From: Chromatiaceae bacterium
GTDB taxonomy: Bacteria; Pseudomonadota; Gammaproteobacteria; Chromatiales; Chromatiaceae
NCBI GenBank assembly: GCA_013426805.1
Contig: JACDZG010000017.1
Coordinates: forward strand, 1-64,000
Direction: 5' to 3'
Length of the DNA: 64,000 nucleotides
A program made the position numbers and the translations under genes. This document shows positions 1-7,528 of this stretch, in pieces; positions within the stretch are counted from its first letter, which is position 1; each line of letters opens with the position of its first letter. The notes beneath the pieces are model-generated. The model saw only the letters and a program-made list of their open reading frames with translations, was not told the origin of the DNA and ran no database searches.

Positions 1-286
1 ATCCCAACGGTTTCTCTTAATAAACATGTATAAATAATTTATGCCTCGTTACTTACCTCGTTGGCAATAAATTCAATGGACTTGCCGGACGATCAGGTAT
101 AAAGCGTCCGTCTCCATCCTGATCCGCAGTTGTTGTTGATCGTCAAACGGACGACACAACGCACATACATCGAAATAGAGCGTATTCATCTTAGACTTAG
201 GCCTGCCTGTTGGCCTGCGAGCGCGCATCTGCCTTAACGGCGGGCGCCTGGGTCGTCCTCGGCGCCGCGGTGCAGCGCAGGCGCAT
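1..286. other. No gene recognised
   Basis: This stretch is relatively AT-rich at its left end. I see no recognisable coding region, RNA or clear repeat in it on either strand. It could be the far edge of the accessory material next to the light-repair operon. Confidence 0.4.
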
Positions 287-364
287 CTAAACCAGGATGT
301 CCTCCAGCTTCGTGTGGACGTGCCGCAGCATTTCGGTGGTCAGGTCTTGGACGTTGTCGGCCAT
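287..364 (-). pseudogene. Short ORF, possible gene fragment (25 aa)
   Basis: A 25-codon ATG-to-TAG frame reads as a charged amphipathic helix (starts MADNVQDL, ends KLEDILV). It resembles the N-terminal helix of small accessory proteins that accompany PIN-type toxins, but it is too short to assign. It lies downstream of the terminator of the light-repair operon. It is probably a remnant or chance ORF. Confidence 0.2.
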
Positions 365-425
365 GGCTGCTAGCTTCGCAGTTGGAAACCCATCTGTGAT
401 CCTACGTCGTTTTTCCGCTATCCGC

Positions 426-455
426 AAAAACGATCAAGCGGCCCGCAGGCCGCTT
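426..455 (-). terminator. Intrinsic terminator of the light-repair operon
   Basis: An 8-bp perfect GC-rich hairpin has arms AAGCGGCC (436-443) and GGCCGCTT (448-455) with a four-base loop. On the minus strand it is followed after five bases by a run of five T (426-430). It lies about 30 bp past the truncated DCC gene, where minus-strand transcription of the photolyase operon should end. Confidence 0.6.
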
Positions 456-483
456 TCTTGCTCTCGGTCGGCCGTCTGGCGGG

Positions 484-561
484 CTACCTGATCGAGGAGC
501 ACAGCGGGCACCCGCCGTCGTACCGTACCCTAAGCGTGTTGGGCGGTATGAGCGCGCTCAC
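484..561 (-). pseudogene. Truncated DCC-family (DUF393) thiol-disulfide oxidoreductase start
   Basis: A GTG start overlaps the TGA stop of the upstream photolyase-like gene (TGTGA arrangement), so translation would be coupled. Only 25 residues are encoded. They end in RVRYDGGCPLCSSIR, which matches the N-terminal Y-D-G-x-C-P-L-C signature of DCC proteins (usually about 110-150 residues, a thioredoxin-like fold with a CxxC pair). A TAG stop follows directly and no DCC continuation is visible in other frames before the terminator. I infer a gene lost by deletion. DCC genes often travel with photolyase genes, which supports the call. Confidence 0.55.
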
Positions 562-1775
562 AGCAGCGCCTCGGCGCGCTCCAGCCCGCGCGTGGCGCGT
601 GTCCACCATTGCGAGAAGCTCGCGCAGTGCCGCTCCACGGGCGGGAACAAGGTCGGCGCGGAGTCCAGTTGTGCCACGGGCCGGAGCCAACGCGTCACGT
701 GCGGGTCGTCGACGCTGCGCACCCGCGCCGCGCAGGCCAGCGCGCCGGCCAGGCGGGCGGCGTCAACGGTCCAGCGCTCGGGCGCCACCGCGGCCATCGC
801 GGCGTCTACCCAGCGCCAGCGCGCCTCTGGCCAGGGCCAAACCTGGTGATGTTCACGCAGGTACAGGCCGATGACCACGGCGCCGTCGGCCAGGTCGGCC
901 GGCGGCGCACGCAGCGCCCAGGGGTGCACCAGCCAGACCTCCCGGCCGCGCAGCCGGTCGGCGGTGGCGGCGACGGGCGCGTGCAGGCCGAGGTCGGCGG
1001 GCGGTGCGGCCAGCAGCGGCGGCTCGGGCGTGGCGACCCCGTCGACCGCACCGGGTGTCGCCGCCCGCGCATCGCGCGCGATGCGGTCCAGCGCCGCGTA
1101 GGACTGGTCGACCACAGTGCCGGGGCTGTGCCAGTGCGCCGGGGCGTAGCGCGCTACGTTGTCGGCGTTGACCAGGTAAGGCTTGGAACTGCCGGTGCCG
1201 GCCACCCATTGCCAACTGAGATGGTTGCTGCCGAGATCGCCATCGCGCAGGTGCGCCGCCAGCCAGTCGGCGCCGGCGCGCCAGTGCACGTGGCGCAGGT
1301 GCACCACATAGCTCGCCAGCCACATGCGGGCGTGGTTGTGCAGCGTGCCGGTGGCGTAGAGCGTGCGCACGGCTTCGTCGATGACCGGAACGCCGGTGCG
1401 CGCCTGGCGGATATCGGACGGCAGTAGCGGGTCGTAGGCCGCGTCGGGCAGCGGGCCCGGGTGCAGGGAGTGCAGGATGCCGTCGCCCGCGTGCGCCCAG
1501 ACATGGCGGAAGTATTCGCGCCAGCCCAGCTCGAACACCAGTTTGTGCTGCACCGGCAGCGACTCGCGTTGCAGCACGCCGGCCAGCACCTCTGGCAGCG
1601 TGACCAGGCCGTGCGTCAGGTAGGGCGACAGGCCCGTTACCGCGCCGTCGAGGTGGTTGCGCGTGCGCGCGTAGGCGGCGGGTCGCACGCGCGCGATGCG
1701 CGCCAGCGCCGCGTTGCGCGTGGGTGGGAGCGCGTCGGCCCAGGCCATCGGCGCGTCGGCAGGCGCATCGACCAC
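558..1775 (-). CDS. FAD-binding photolyase/cryptochrome-like protein
   Basis: The 405-residue protein resembles the C-terminal FAD-binding domain of DNA photolyases without a usual N-terminal antenna domain. Visible signatures are YARTRNHLDGAVTGLSPYL near the start, ELGWREYFRHVW, LHNHARMWLASYVVH, and GDLGSNHLSWQWVAGT. These line the FAD pocket and the substrate-facing groove in the family. Its role is probably light-driven repair or a flavin-based cryptochrome function in the cytoplasm. The GTG start lies two bases after the stop of the upstream photolyase gene, behind GGTGA; an ATG at 1748 would give a protein nine residues shorter. The last ~170 residues are less conserved. It belongs to the operon DUF2256 - phrB-like - this gene - DCC fragment. 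Confidence 0.8.
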   Translation of the reverse strand: MVDAPADAPMAWADALPPTRNAALARIARVRPAAYARTRNHLDGAVTGLSPYLTHGLVTLPEVLAGVLQRESLPVQHKLVFELGWREYFRHVWAHAGDGILHSLHPGPLPDAAYDPLLPSDIRQARTGVPVIDEAVRTLYATGTLHNHARMWLASYVVHLRHVHWRAGADWLAAHLRDGDLGSNHLSWQWVAGTGSSKPYLVNADNVARYAPAHWHSPGTVVDQSYAALDRIARDARAATPGAVDGVATPEPPLLAAPPADLGLHAPVAATADRLRGREVWLVHPWALRAPPADLADGAVVIGLYLREHHQVWPWPEARWRWVDAAMAAVAPERWTVDAARLAGALACAARVRSVDDPHVTRWLRPVAQLDSAPTLFPPVERHCASFSQWWTRATRGLERAEALL

Positions 1776-1777
1776 GG

Positions 1778-2902
1778 TCAGGTCACCGCGCCGCGGCGGA
1801 TGGCCGCGGCGCGTTCGCGGATTGCCTGCCGCTGCGCGTCGCTCAGCCGGGTCAGGTTCTTTACTTGCAGCGCCATGCGCGGATTGGCGGCCAGCAACGC
1901 CTCGTGGCGCATCAGGAAGTCCCAGTACAAGGTGGTGAACGGACAGGCCGTGTCGCCCGTGCGTTGCGCGGGGTCGTAGCGGCAACCGTGGCAATACGGG
2001 CTCATGCGCTGGATGTATTTGCCGGTGGCCACATAAGGCTTGCTGGCCATCAGGCCGCCGTCGGCGTACTGGCTCATGCCCAGGGTGTTGGGCAGCCAGG
2101 GCTCGCCTGGCCACATCGCGTCCTGGTAGCGGCCGAACAGCGGCAGGCGCTCGGTGATGAAGCGCTGCAAGGCGATGAGCGCCTGCGCGCGCGTCACCGG
2201 CCAGGCGAAGCTGTCCAGTCGGCCGGGGTGGGTAGCGAAGCGCTGCTCGACCAGCGCGATCACGTCGCGCGTGAGCGCGTCGGGCGCGAACACCGCGCGC
2301 GGCGGCACGGGGCCGGGGCCGGCGGCGCCGAAGGCACCGCGATTGTCCGCGTCGAAGTTCCACTGGCCGCCTTCCGGGGCGGCGCCTTGCATCAGGACAT
2401 CGTGGCGCTTGCGCAGCTCGCGGTAAAAATATTCCATGCGCAGCGCCTTGCGGCCCCGCGCGTGCGCCGCGAACTCACGCACGCTGCAGTAGAAGTGGCG
2501 GTCCTCGCGAATGTCCAGCGGCAGGCCCTGGGTCTGCGCCACATCTTTGATGGCTTGGAGCACCCGCCAGTCACCGGGCACCGTTATCACGAGGCCCGTG
2601 GGGCGCAGGCGTTCGAGGTCGGCGTGCAACTGCGCCGACAGGCTGCTGTGGTTGGCGGGGTCGTCCAGTCGGGTGTAGTGCAGGGGCCGACCGCCGGCGC
2701 GCAACGCTTGCGCGAAGTGGCGCATCGCGGCCAGAAACAGCACCGTACGGGGCTTGCTCGACCAGACATGGGTCGATTCCTCGGCCACCTCGGCCATCCA
2801 TACCGCGTCTTGGGCGGCGTCGAAACCGTCGAACGCGGCGGCATTGAGGTCGAGCTGGTCGCCCAGCACGAGCACCAGATGGCGCAGTTCAGCCACGGGC
2901 AT
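1778..2902 (-). CDS. phrB: FeS-type photolyase/cryptochrome (PhrB, DPRP family) with internal deletion
   Basis: The N-terminus (LRHLVLVLGDQL) and C-terminus (GKYIQRMSPYCHGCRYDP, TLYWDFLMRHE) are typical of the prokaryotic (6-4) photolyase/FeS-BCP family, which repairs UV lesions using FAD and a 4Fe-4S cluster. The protein is 374 residues, against about 500 for the family. Around residue 268 the sequence jumps from RYQDAMWPGEP directly to WLPNTLGMSQYADGG. The roughly 120 residues normally between these motifs, which include much of the FAD-binding helical region, are missing without loss of frame. Three cluster cysteines remain (C304, C307, C320); the fourth family ligand lies in the missing part. 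The protein is probably inactive or altered. Its start overlaps the upstream DUF2256 gene by 14 bp. Confidence 0.85.
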   Translation of the reverse strand: MPVAELRHLVLVLGDQLDLNAAAFDGFDAAQDAVWMAEVAEESTHVWSSKPRTVLFLAAMRHFAQALRAGGRPLHYTRLDDPANHSSLSAQLHADLERLRPTGLVITVPGDWRVLQAIKDVAQTQGLPLDIREDRHFYCSVREFAAHARGRKALRMEYFYRELRKRHDVLMQGAAPEGGQWNFDADNRGAFGAAGPGPVPPRAVFAPDALTRDVIALVEQRFATHPGRLDSFAWPVTRAQALIALQRFITERLPLFGRYQDAMWPGEPWLPNTLGMSQYADGGLMASKPYVATGKYIQRMSPYCHGCRYDPAQRTGDTACPFTTLYWDFLMRHEALLAANPRMALQVKNLTRLSDAQRQAIRERAAAIRRGAVT

Positions 2903-3056
2903 CCTTGGCGCGCCGACAAGCGGCGGAGCAGAACTTCACCTCATCCCAGGTGCGGGTCCAGCGGCGGCGCCAGGTCATCGGCCGACCGCAGGCCGCGCAG
3001 GGCTTGCTCGGTAGGGCGGACTTGTTGCCGCGGAATGCAGGGGTGGGTGGTGTCAT
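2889..3056 (-). CDS. DUF2256 domain protein
   Basis: This 55-residue protein contains the DUF2256 pattern: KPCAACGRPMTWRRRW, then W-x-x-V-x-F-C-S-x-x-C-R. The four cysteines suggest a small zinc ribbon. Function is unknown. DUF2256 genes are regularly placed next to FeS-type photolyases, as here, where its 3' end overlaps the photolyase start by 14 bp. The chosen ATG leaves out a 20-codon upstream extension with no family similarity. It is the first gene of the operon. Confidence 0.75.
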   Translation of the reverse strand: MTPPTPAFRGNKSALPSKPCAACGRPMTWRRRWTRTWDEVKFCSAACRRAKDARG

Positions 3057-3119
3057 AAGGCCAAACGTCCGCGTCCTCCTAAGCCGCTCAAAGACAGGGG
3101 GGTAGCCCACGCACACGGG

Positions 3120-3260
3120 TCAGAAAGTCCGCATCTTCGCCTTCAAATCTGTACGCGAATATACGGACAAGGCGCGCCGTAGGACCCCGCGCAGGCTGTT
3201 TCCGTCGCGTCCCCCTCAGCCAACAATCGGACTCTCGCCGGGGGTCCGCTGGCGTCGGAA
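3120..3260 (-). repeat. Degenerate copy of the sequence at about 7.80-7.87 kb
   Basis: The stretch around 3151-3195 (GTACGCGAATATACGGACAA on plus, then GGCGCGCCGTAGGA) closely matches 7812-7855. In the minus reading both encode a similar tail (RRALSVYSRTD here, RHALYVDSRTA there). I interpret it as the decayed 3' end of a paralogue of the small gene at 7801-8028. No intact frame remains. Confidence 0.5.
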
Positions 3261-3300
3261 GCGCTCACGAATCTGGGTCCTGGGTGATCGCGACTCGGCC

Positions 3301-3583
3301 TTGTGCCGTGCCGCCCACGAGCTATATTTTCGGCGGTTCGGGTAGGTGCACTTACTGGCGATGACCGAGGTAATACCTCAGGGTCGCGTTCCGAACCTCA
3401 GGGCGATCTCCTCGGCAGACGCGCCCTGTTCGTAGATGCCGATGACGCTTTCCAAGGTGACCCGGGTCTGCCCAACGCGGATCAGTCCGCGCGCGTCTGG
3501 TCACGCAAGCACCGGGCCCGCCAGGACCGCTGGCCAAAGCCCTCGCGAAGGAAGGCGTCGTGGGGGGTTCGCGATGTCATCCA
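3301..3583 (-). pseudogene. Rpn-like nuclease start joined to DUF433 antitoxin remnant
   Basis: Starting at the GTG at 3583 the frame reads DDIANP. After a one-base slip in a six-C run it continues HDAFLREGFGQR, the N-terminal signature of Rpn/YhgA-like PD-(D/E)xK nucleases (MxDIxNPHDxFFR). Further on, another frame reads RVTLESVIGIYEQGASAEEIALRFGT, the core of DUF433 antitoxin-like proteins, followed by a shifted LRYYLGHR. At least two frameshifts and stops interrupt the region. The last ~60 bp match the fragment near 8.15 kb. It is therefore decayed accessory DNA with no functional product. Confidence 0.55.
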
Positions 3584-3620
3584 CGGCCCCGAACCCTAGC
3601 GGCTGCGGGGGCAGGGCAAG

Positions 3621-4079
3621 CTAGGCCGCCGCCCTCCTTGTCTTATGCTCAACCGCCCACCCCAGGCAGGCAAGCCACACCGTCTTGGGGATTGGCCTGG
3701 AGCCCGCCAGGTAGTAGTTCAGCATTCGCCGCGAGATACCGATGGCATCCGCCGCGCGCTCCTGGGTGAGTCCATGCTCGGCCATCCAGTTCGCCAGGCG
3801 CTCGTGGCCAATCCCACCGGCCTGCTCGATGGCGAGGTTGCGGAGGTTGTCGGCGGCCATCTCCAGGTCATCTTCGATCCAGACCACGTATCCGCCCAGC
3901 GAGTCCAGGCGTGCTGTGGCGAAGAGCGCGGGATCGGCGAGCACGGCCAGCGCGCGATGCGTGCGGATGGTTGGGGCCAGATCGACGGATAACGTGGACC
4001 CGTCGGCAAAGGTCAGGCGCAGGTCGAACGGCGGCGAGACCTCCAGGGCGGTTAGGGTATGCTGCGGGTCGTGGATCAT
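3621..4079 (-). CDS. DUF2442 protein with C-terminal helix-turn-helix (antitoxin-like)
   Basis: This 152-residue protein has two parts. Residues ~5-85 form a DUF2442 domain (VSPPFDLRLTFADGSTLSVDL, then LGGYVVWIEDDLEMAADNL). Residues ~100-140 form an XRE-like helix-turn-helix (GLTQERAADAIGISRRMLNY). DUF2442 proteins pair with DUF4160 proteins in small toxin-antitoxin-like operons, and the helix-turn-helix suggests this one binds DNA and represses its own operon. Its ATG overlaps the upstream DUF4160 stop by four bases (ATGA). A palindrome in front of the operon (4317-4335) is a good candidate binding site. The antitoxin role is inferred from domain pairing. Confidence 0.75.
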   Translation of the reverse strand: MIHDPQHTLTALEVSPPFDLRLTFADGSTLSVDLAPTIRTHRALAVLADPALFATARLDSLGGYVVWIEDDLEMAADNLRNLAIEQAGGIGHERLANWMAEHGLTQERAADAIGISRRMLNYYLAGSRPIPKTVWLACLGWAVEHKTRRAAA

Positions 4080-4306
4080 GGGTTGCAGTCCTCGAAGATC
4101 TGACGGGCGCGGTCACGGTTTGCGGCGATCCACGCGAGGGCCTCCGCGATCTCGGCGGTGCGCACCGTGCGGCTGACCGTCTCCAGGGTGTCCAGGTAAA
4201 CCAAGGCGTCGCGCCGGTCCGTCAGGACCACATGCACGTGCGCGGGCCGGTGATCGGGCACGTTCACGCGGATGGTCATGCTGGGCAGGCGATGGATCGT
4301 TGGCAT
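4076..4306 (-). CDS. DUF4160 domain protein (putative toxin of the pair)
   Basis: This 76-residue protein begins MPTIHRLPSMTIRV and has the DUF4160 core with RPAHVHV (usually PPHVHV), a short strand pattern and a C-terminal helix (AEIAEALAWIAANRDRARQI). DUF4160 proteins are paired with DUF2442 proteins in putative toxin-antitoxin operons; their biochemical activity is not established. The gene is first in a two-gene operon and overlaps the DUF2442-HTH gene by four bases. The ATG was chosen by family alignment; an upstream in-frame extension would cross the palindromic operator. Confidence 0.75.
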   Translation of the reverse strand: MPTIHRLPSMTIRVNVPDHRPAHVHVVLTDRRDALVYLDTLETVSRTVRTAEIAEALAWIAANRDRARQIFEDCNP

Positions 4307-4316
4307 GGGACGAGTA

Positions 4317-4335
4317 TTGTGCATTCGTTGCACAA
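4317..4335. promoter_or_regulatory. Palindromic operator before the DUF4160/DUF2442 operon
   Basis: A perfect inverted repeat with 7-bp arms TTGTGCA and TGCACAA and a five-base spacer starts 11 bp upstream of the DUF4160 ATG. Its position over the expected promoter fits autorepression by the helix-turn-helix protein encoded second in the operon. Sequence symmetry is seen; the function is inferred. Confidence 0.5.
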
Positions 4336-4374
4336 AGTCGAGGGAACGGCACGCCGCCGACATCCGCACCGACC

Positions 4375-4619
4375 CTAGCCCCCCATCCCCCGCTCCACCG
4401 CCCACCGAACCACATCGACCACCGAATGGTGCCCCAGCTTGTGCATCAGCCGGTTGCGGTAGGTATCCATGGTCCGCGGGCGGATGGCGAGGACCCGTCC
4501 GATTTCCTTGCGGACCGTCCAGCCGCGTCGAACTCGAACTCGGCAAGTTGGCCGGCAAAGGCCTCGACCATCAGGCGCCGGACGCTGTCCCGGTCCGGCG
4601 GGCTTACCAAGTCCACCAT
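4375..4619 (-). pseudogene. LuxR-type helix-turn-helix fragment
   Basis: The last 49 codons (4375-4524) read as the C-terminal DNA-binding domain of NarL/LuxR response regulators: RKEIGRVLAIRPRTMDTYRN then RLMHKLGHHSVVDVVRWA, matching the usual NKEIAxxLxISxRTVETYRxRLMxKL pattern. Upstream the match continues only after a frame change (a frame beginning MVDLVSPPDRDSV at 4619), and no receiver domain is present. It is a broken remnant of a response regulator. Confidence 0.6.
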
Positions 4620-4933
4620 CAACGCTTTCGGCGACCCGAGTTGCACCGCGCTCCCACAGCAAGGGAGCACGGGGCCTCGGCGAGAAATTCAGCGGCCTCG
4701 CTGGACGGGAGCTTGGCCAGGATGCGGGCGACGCGTGCTTCTTCGGCCGCGTCGAGCAGGCCTTCCGCCACCGCGTTGTCCAGCCTGCGCAGCACCGCCA
4801 GTGCCTCGGCATCGCCGAGCAAGCCGAGCAGTCGGCGGGCGCGCGTGGGCTTGAGCCGCAGAATCAGCGCCACGGCCTCGTCGGTTCCGAGATCCGCGAC
4901 GGCCGTGGCGACGGCTTTGCCGCCGTTGCTCAT
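4619..4933 (-). CDS. Hypothetical helical protein (104 aa)
   Basis: An ATG frame of 104 residues is rich in Ala and Leu and forms short paired helices (AVATAVADLG, ALILRLKPTRARRLLGLLG, LAVLRRLDNAVAEGLLDA, ARILAKLPSSEAAEFLAEA). The pattern loosely resembles the helical N-terminal domain of MgtE or FliG-like repeats, but I do not assign it. The last ~20 residues look like read-through into unrelated sequence. Its upstream region is a near copy of the region upstream of the small gene at 7801-8028, so the two share a promoter/leader type. Confidence 0.4.
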   Translation of the reverse strand: MSNGGKAVATAVADLGTDEAVALILRLKPTRARRLLGLLGDAEALAVLRRLDNAVAEGLLDAAEEARVARILAKLPSSEAAEFLAEAPCSLAVGARCNSGRRKR

Positions 4934-5022
4934 CACGGTCGATCGCCTCCCGGCGGGTCCCCACGCGAGGTGACGTGACAAAGCCCGCTGGCGAGCTCGA
5001 TGCGCAGGGGTCTTGTCATGGC
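4934..5022 (-). repeat. Leader repeat, copy 1 (second copy at 8029-8102)
   Basis: About 80 bp directly upstream of the ATG at 4933 match the region upstream of the GTG at 8028. The best block is AAGCCCGCTGGCGAGCTC, present in both. In the second copy the minus strand has a clear TATAAT box (8065-8070); here it has drifted. This looks like a duplicated promoter/leader. Confidence 0.5.
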
Positions 5023-5134
5023 CGGAAGCTTCGCTTGGGGATGTTGGAGCGCAAGACCTGACCCCGCTGCCTTCCCCGCTGGAGAACGCGCCATTGCCAA
5101 GCCGCTCCGGTCCCTTATTCTTCCGGTCGATACC

Positions 5135-7528
5135 TCAACGCAGTACCTCGTCGGCCGGAAGAATAGTCGTCATGAACGTATATGTGTTGCGGGCGACATA
5201 GCGTGGGTCGGTCTTGATCAGCGCCATGAATTCACGGTGCCCGTCCTTCGTGCGTCCGACCAAGCAGCCCGCGCTTGCGCCACCGATGCTACTCTTGTCG
5301 CGATCGTACCCCCAGTGCTGATTGATATAGTGCTGACCAGCATCGACCTTGTCGCCGGTCCGTTTGAAGTCCTTGTTCAGATCGCGATGGACAGGCAGCG
5401 GATTCACCTGCCGCAGCGCCTCATGGTCGTTGCGGTGGAGGCCCACGCGCCAAGCTTTGTATTGGCCAAACTTGATCCGTGCGGCACCCTTTGGATTTAT
5501 CGGGTTCATTGTGTGATTGCGTCCAGGCTCTGTCGTCGCTTCCCAGGTCTTAAGCTGCCCCTTGCCGTCCTTATCCAGCCAGAAGACGCAGCGAAGATCG
5601 TTGAACATGTCTGGCTTGTCGGGATTCAGCGTGCCGTCACTATCGACCCCCTCAAGATAAAGAATACTCTTGGTCTCCGGAACGCGGCAATACCAATACG
5701 AATTTTCCTGCAGGTACTGAATGACCTTGTCGAACCAGTCTCCGGATGCAATCCAATCCGGCAGCTCTTCCAAGGGCGCCATAAGGCTGTTCGCAACGGT
5801 TTCGGTAAACTCCGTGTCGATTGGGATATTGCAGACCGAGCAATGTCGTCTTAGGGCCCAGTCGGAGACACTCCCGAACTGCCCGTCGGCGGGCGGGTCG
5901 AGATAGCCTTGAAACACCAGGGCCTGCTGAATTTCCTTGGTGAGCGCCGCGCGGTTGCGCAGTTCACTCAGGGGTATGCTTCCAGACCAAGCCTGCAGTA
6001 GCGGGCTGGACAGCGCTTCTCGGGCATCGCGTCTTTCAGGCGAACCGGCAGCATCGGCAGCATCGGCAGCATCGGCAGCATCGGCAGCACCGGGGCCGAG
6101 CGCTGCGGCGAAGCTCGGGACATTGCCGCTATCGGACCAATTCTGCTCGGCGCTAAGGCGCATGGCATCGCCGAACCATTCAGTAAACGTCGAGACGTGC
6201 CGACCGGTGTTTGCGGGATAGCAGACCAGCCGCCATTTGTTGGCATTCGCCGCTTCCTTGCGAATCGACCCCGCATTGTAGGCGGCAGCGACGAGCGGCG
6301 GGTCGAATGAGGTCTCGTTACGTTGGCTTGCAATGTAAGCCGTACCGGCCTCGATCGACAGGTTTGGGTCTACTAGATCGTCCCACTTAATCGAGTCACG
6401 GCCGAGTGTCCAGCGCGCGGTACTGACGAGGGTTTGCATCAGACCGACGCTTTCGTCATTCAGCTTTTTCTCAGATCGTCGGGCATTGCGATCACCGCCT
6501 GATTCGGTGGCAATGGTCGCGACGATAAGCTCAACGGGAACACCGTAACTGCGCGCCCAGTCCTGACAGTGCTTGCCGTAACGATCCCAAATGCTCTTGA
6601 TCGTCTTCGGCTCGCCATGGGTTTTTTCGGCGGGAGCACCTTCGATGGAGATGCCATCGTCGATCAGTGCCCAAGAGACACTGTCCGGGAACTTCTTGTG
6701 CGGCGCGGTCAGCGCAGGCAGAATGTCCGCGATCGAGAACCCCGCCGCTTTGGCGGCGGCCCTGTCGACACTCGCCGGTAACGGCCCCTTAGACCGAGGC
6801 TCCGGCTGACCTTGCTGCTGCGCCTCCAGCGGTGCTATAACCTGTTGCTGCCGACGCACTTCGGCCTCGGCAGTCACCTTCGCCAATTGTCCACCAAGCT
6901 CCCGAAAGTTCGAATTGAGAGCATCGGTCTTGTCTTTCGAGCCCTGGCTGCTGCCCCAGTAGAAGGACACGACGTTGCTGGCGACCCCATTGATAAAGCC
7001 TACTGCTGTGCCGATTAATCCGAAGACTGCGATGAGCAATTCAGAATTGGCTTTGGCCAACACCGTATCAGGCACGAAAGTGACAAAGAGCAGTCCGATC
7101 GTCAACGCCAGAAGACCAGCCATGGCGATCCGGACTATTCGCATACCCTCATGGAAAGTCTCCTTTGCTATTCCGGTTTGGACCTGCATTTCGCTAGCGC
7201 GCTTGCGATCCTCAAGCTCGATTTCCTGGAAACGCAGGCCGGACTCGATCTCATAGCGCTGCAGCGCCACCTCGGCCTGGCGCAGGGCGAGGGCGAAGTC
7301 AGGATCTTCGGCGTTCTTCTCGATGACCTTCTCGATCTGTGCCGGGTCAGGCGTAGACTTTCCGGCTGTGTCCGGTCCAGAGTGATTGTCGCCTGGCAGG
7401 TAGGCGTTGAGCGCTGCGGATGCCACGCCACTGGCAATGACATTGAAGGGTGGGGGAAGCGCTAGCGCGGCCAATAGCGTGGGAGCGGAATTGCGTAGCA
7501 AGGTCGTCGCAAGCGTGCCAAGTTTCAT
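5135..7528 (-). CDS. Holin-like / lytic transglycosylase / SxGC-domain fusion protein
   Basis: This 797-residue protein joins parts usually encoded by separate lysis genes. Residues ~60-125 are a charged coiled coil. Two or three hydrophobic segments follow (about 129-152 and 162-190), in the pattern of 3-TM holins of gene-transfer-agent/phage type. Residues ~310-460 are an SLT lytic transglycosylase (catalytic E342 in ATIATESGGDRNARR, then SVGLMQT and AAAYNAGS). Residues ~527-562 resemble a peptidoglycan-binding repeat (IQQALVFQGYLDPPADGQFG). The C-terminal ~180 residues end in HYINQHWGY and GGASAGCLVGR, an SxGC motif like L,D-transpeptidase or related wall-active domains. A (DAA)n linker lies at 482-494. 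No phage structural genes are nearby. It probably acts on the cell wall from the inner membrane; its role in lysis, secretion or competition is open. Confidence 0.75.
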   Translation of the reverse strand: MKLGTLATTLLRNSAPTLLAALALPPPFNVIASGVASAALNAYLPGDNHSGPDTAGKSTPDPAQIEKVIEKNAEDPDFALALRQAEVALQRYEIESGLRFQEIELEDRKRASEMQVQTGIAKETFHEGMRIVRIAMAGLLALTIGLLFVTFVPDTVLAKANSELLIAVFGLIGTAVGFINGVASNVVSFYWGSSQGSKDKTDALNSNFRELGGQLAKVTAEAEVRRQQQVIAPLEAQQQGQPEPRSKGPLPASVDRAAAKAAGFSIADILPALTAPHKKFPDSVSWALIDDGISIEGAPAEKTHGEPKTIKSIWDRYGKHCQDWARSYGVPVELIVATIATESGGDRNARRSEKKLNDESVGLMQTLVSTARWTLGRDSIKWDDLVDPNLSIEAGTAYIASQRNETSFDPPLVAAAYNAGSIRKEAANANKWRLVCYPANTGRHVSTFTEWFGDAMRLSAEQNWSDSGNVPSFAAALGPGAADAADAADAADAAGSPERRDAREALSSPLLQAWSGSIPLSELRNRAALTKEIQQALVFQGYLDPPADGQFGSVSDWALRRHCSVCNIPIDTEFTETVANSLMAPLEELPDWIASGDWFDKVIQYLQENSYWYCRVPETKSILYLEGVDSDGTLNPDKPDMFNDLRCVFWLDKDGKGQLKTWEATTEPGRNHTMNPINPKGAARIKFGQYKAWRVGLHRNDHEALRQVNPLPVHRDLNKDFKRTGDKVDAGQHYINQHWGYDRDKSSIGGASAGCLVGRTKDGHREFMALIKTDPRYVARNTYTFMTTILPADEVLR

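Noticed and set aside
1776-2363. Upstream extension of the FAD-binding photolyase-like frame (601-residue frame)
   Set aside because: The extra part is an out-of-frame reading of the phrB gene with low-complexity Arg/Ala content; family similarity begins after the GTG at 1775.
1724-3058. Long plus-strand frame (444 codons)
   Set aside because: It is antisense to the phrB and FAD-binding genes in high-GC DNA and has no family features.
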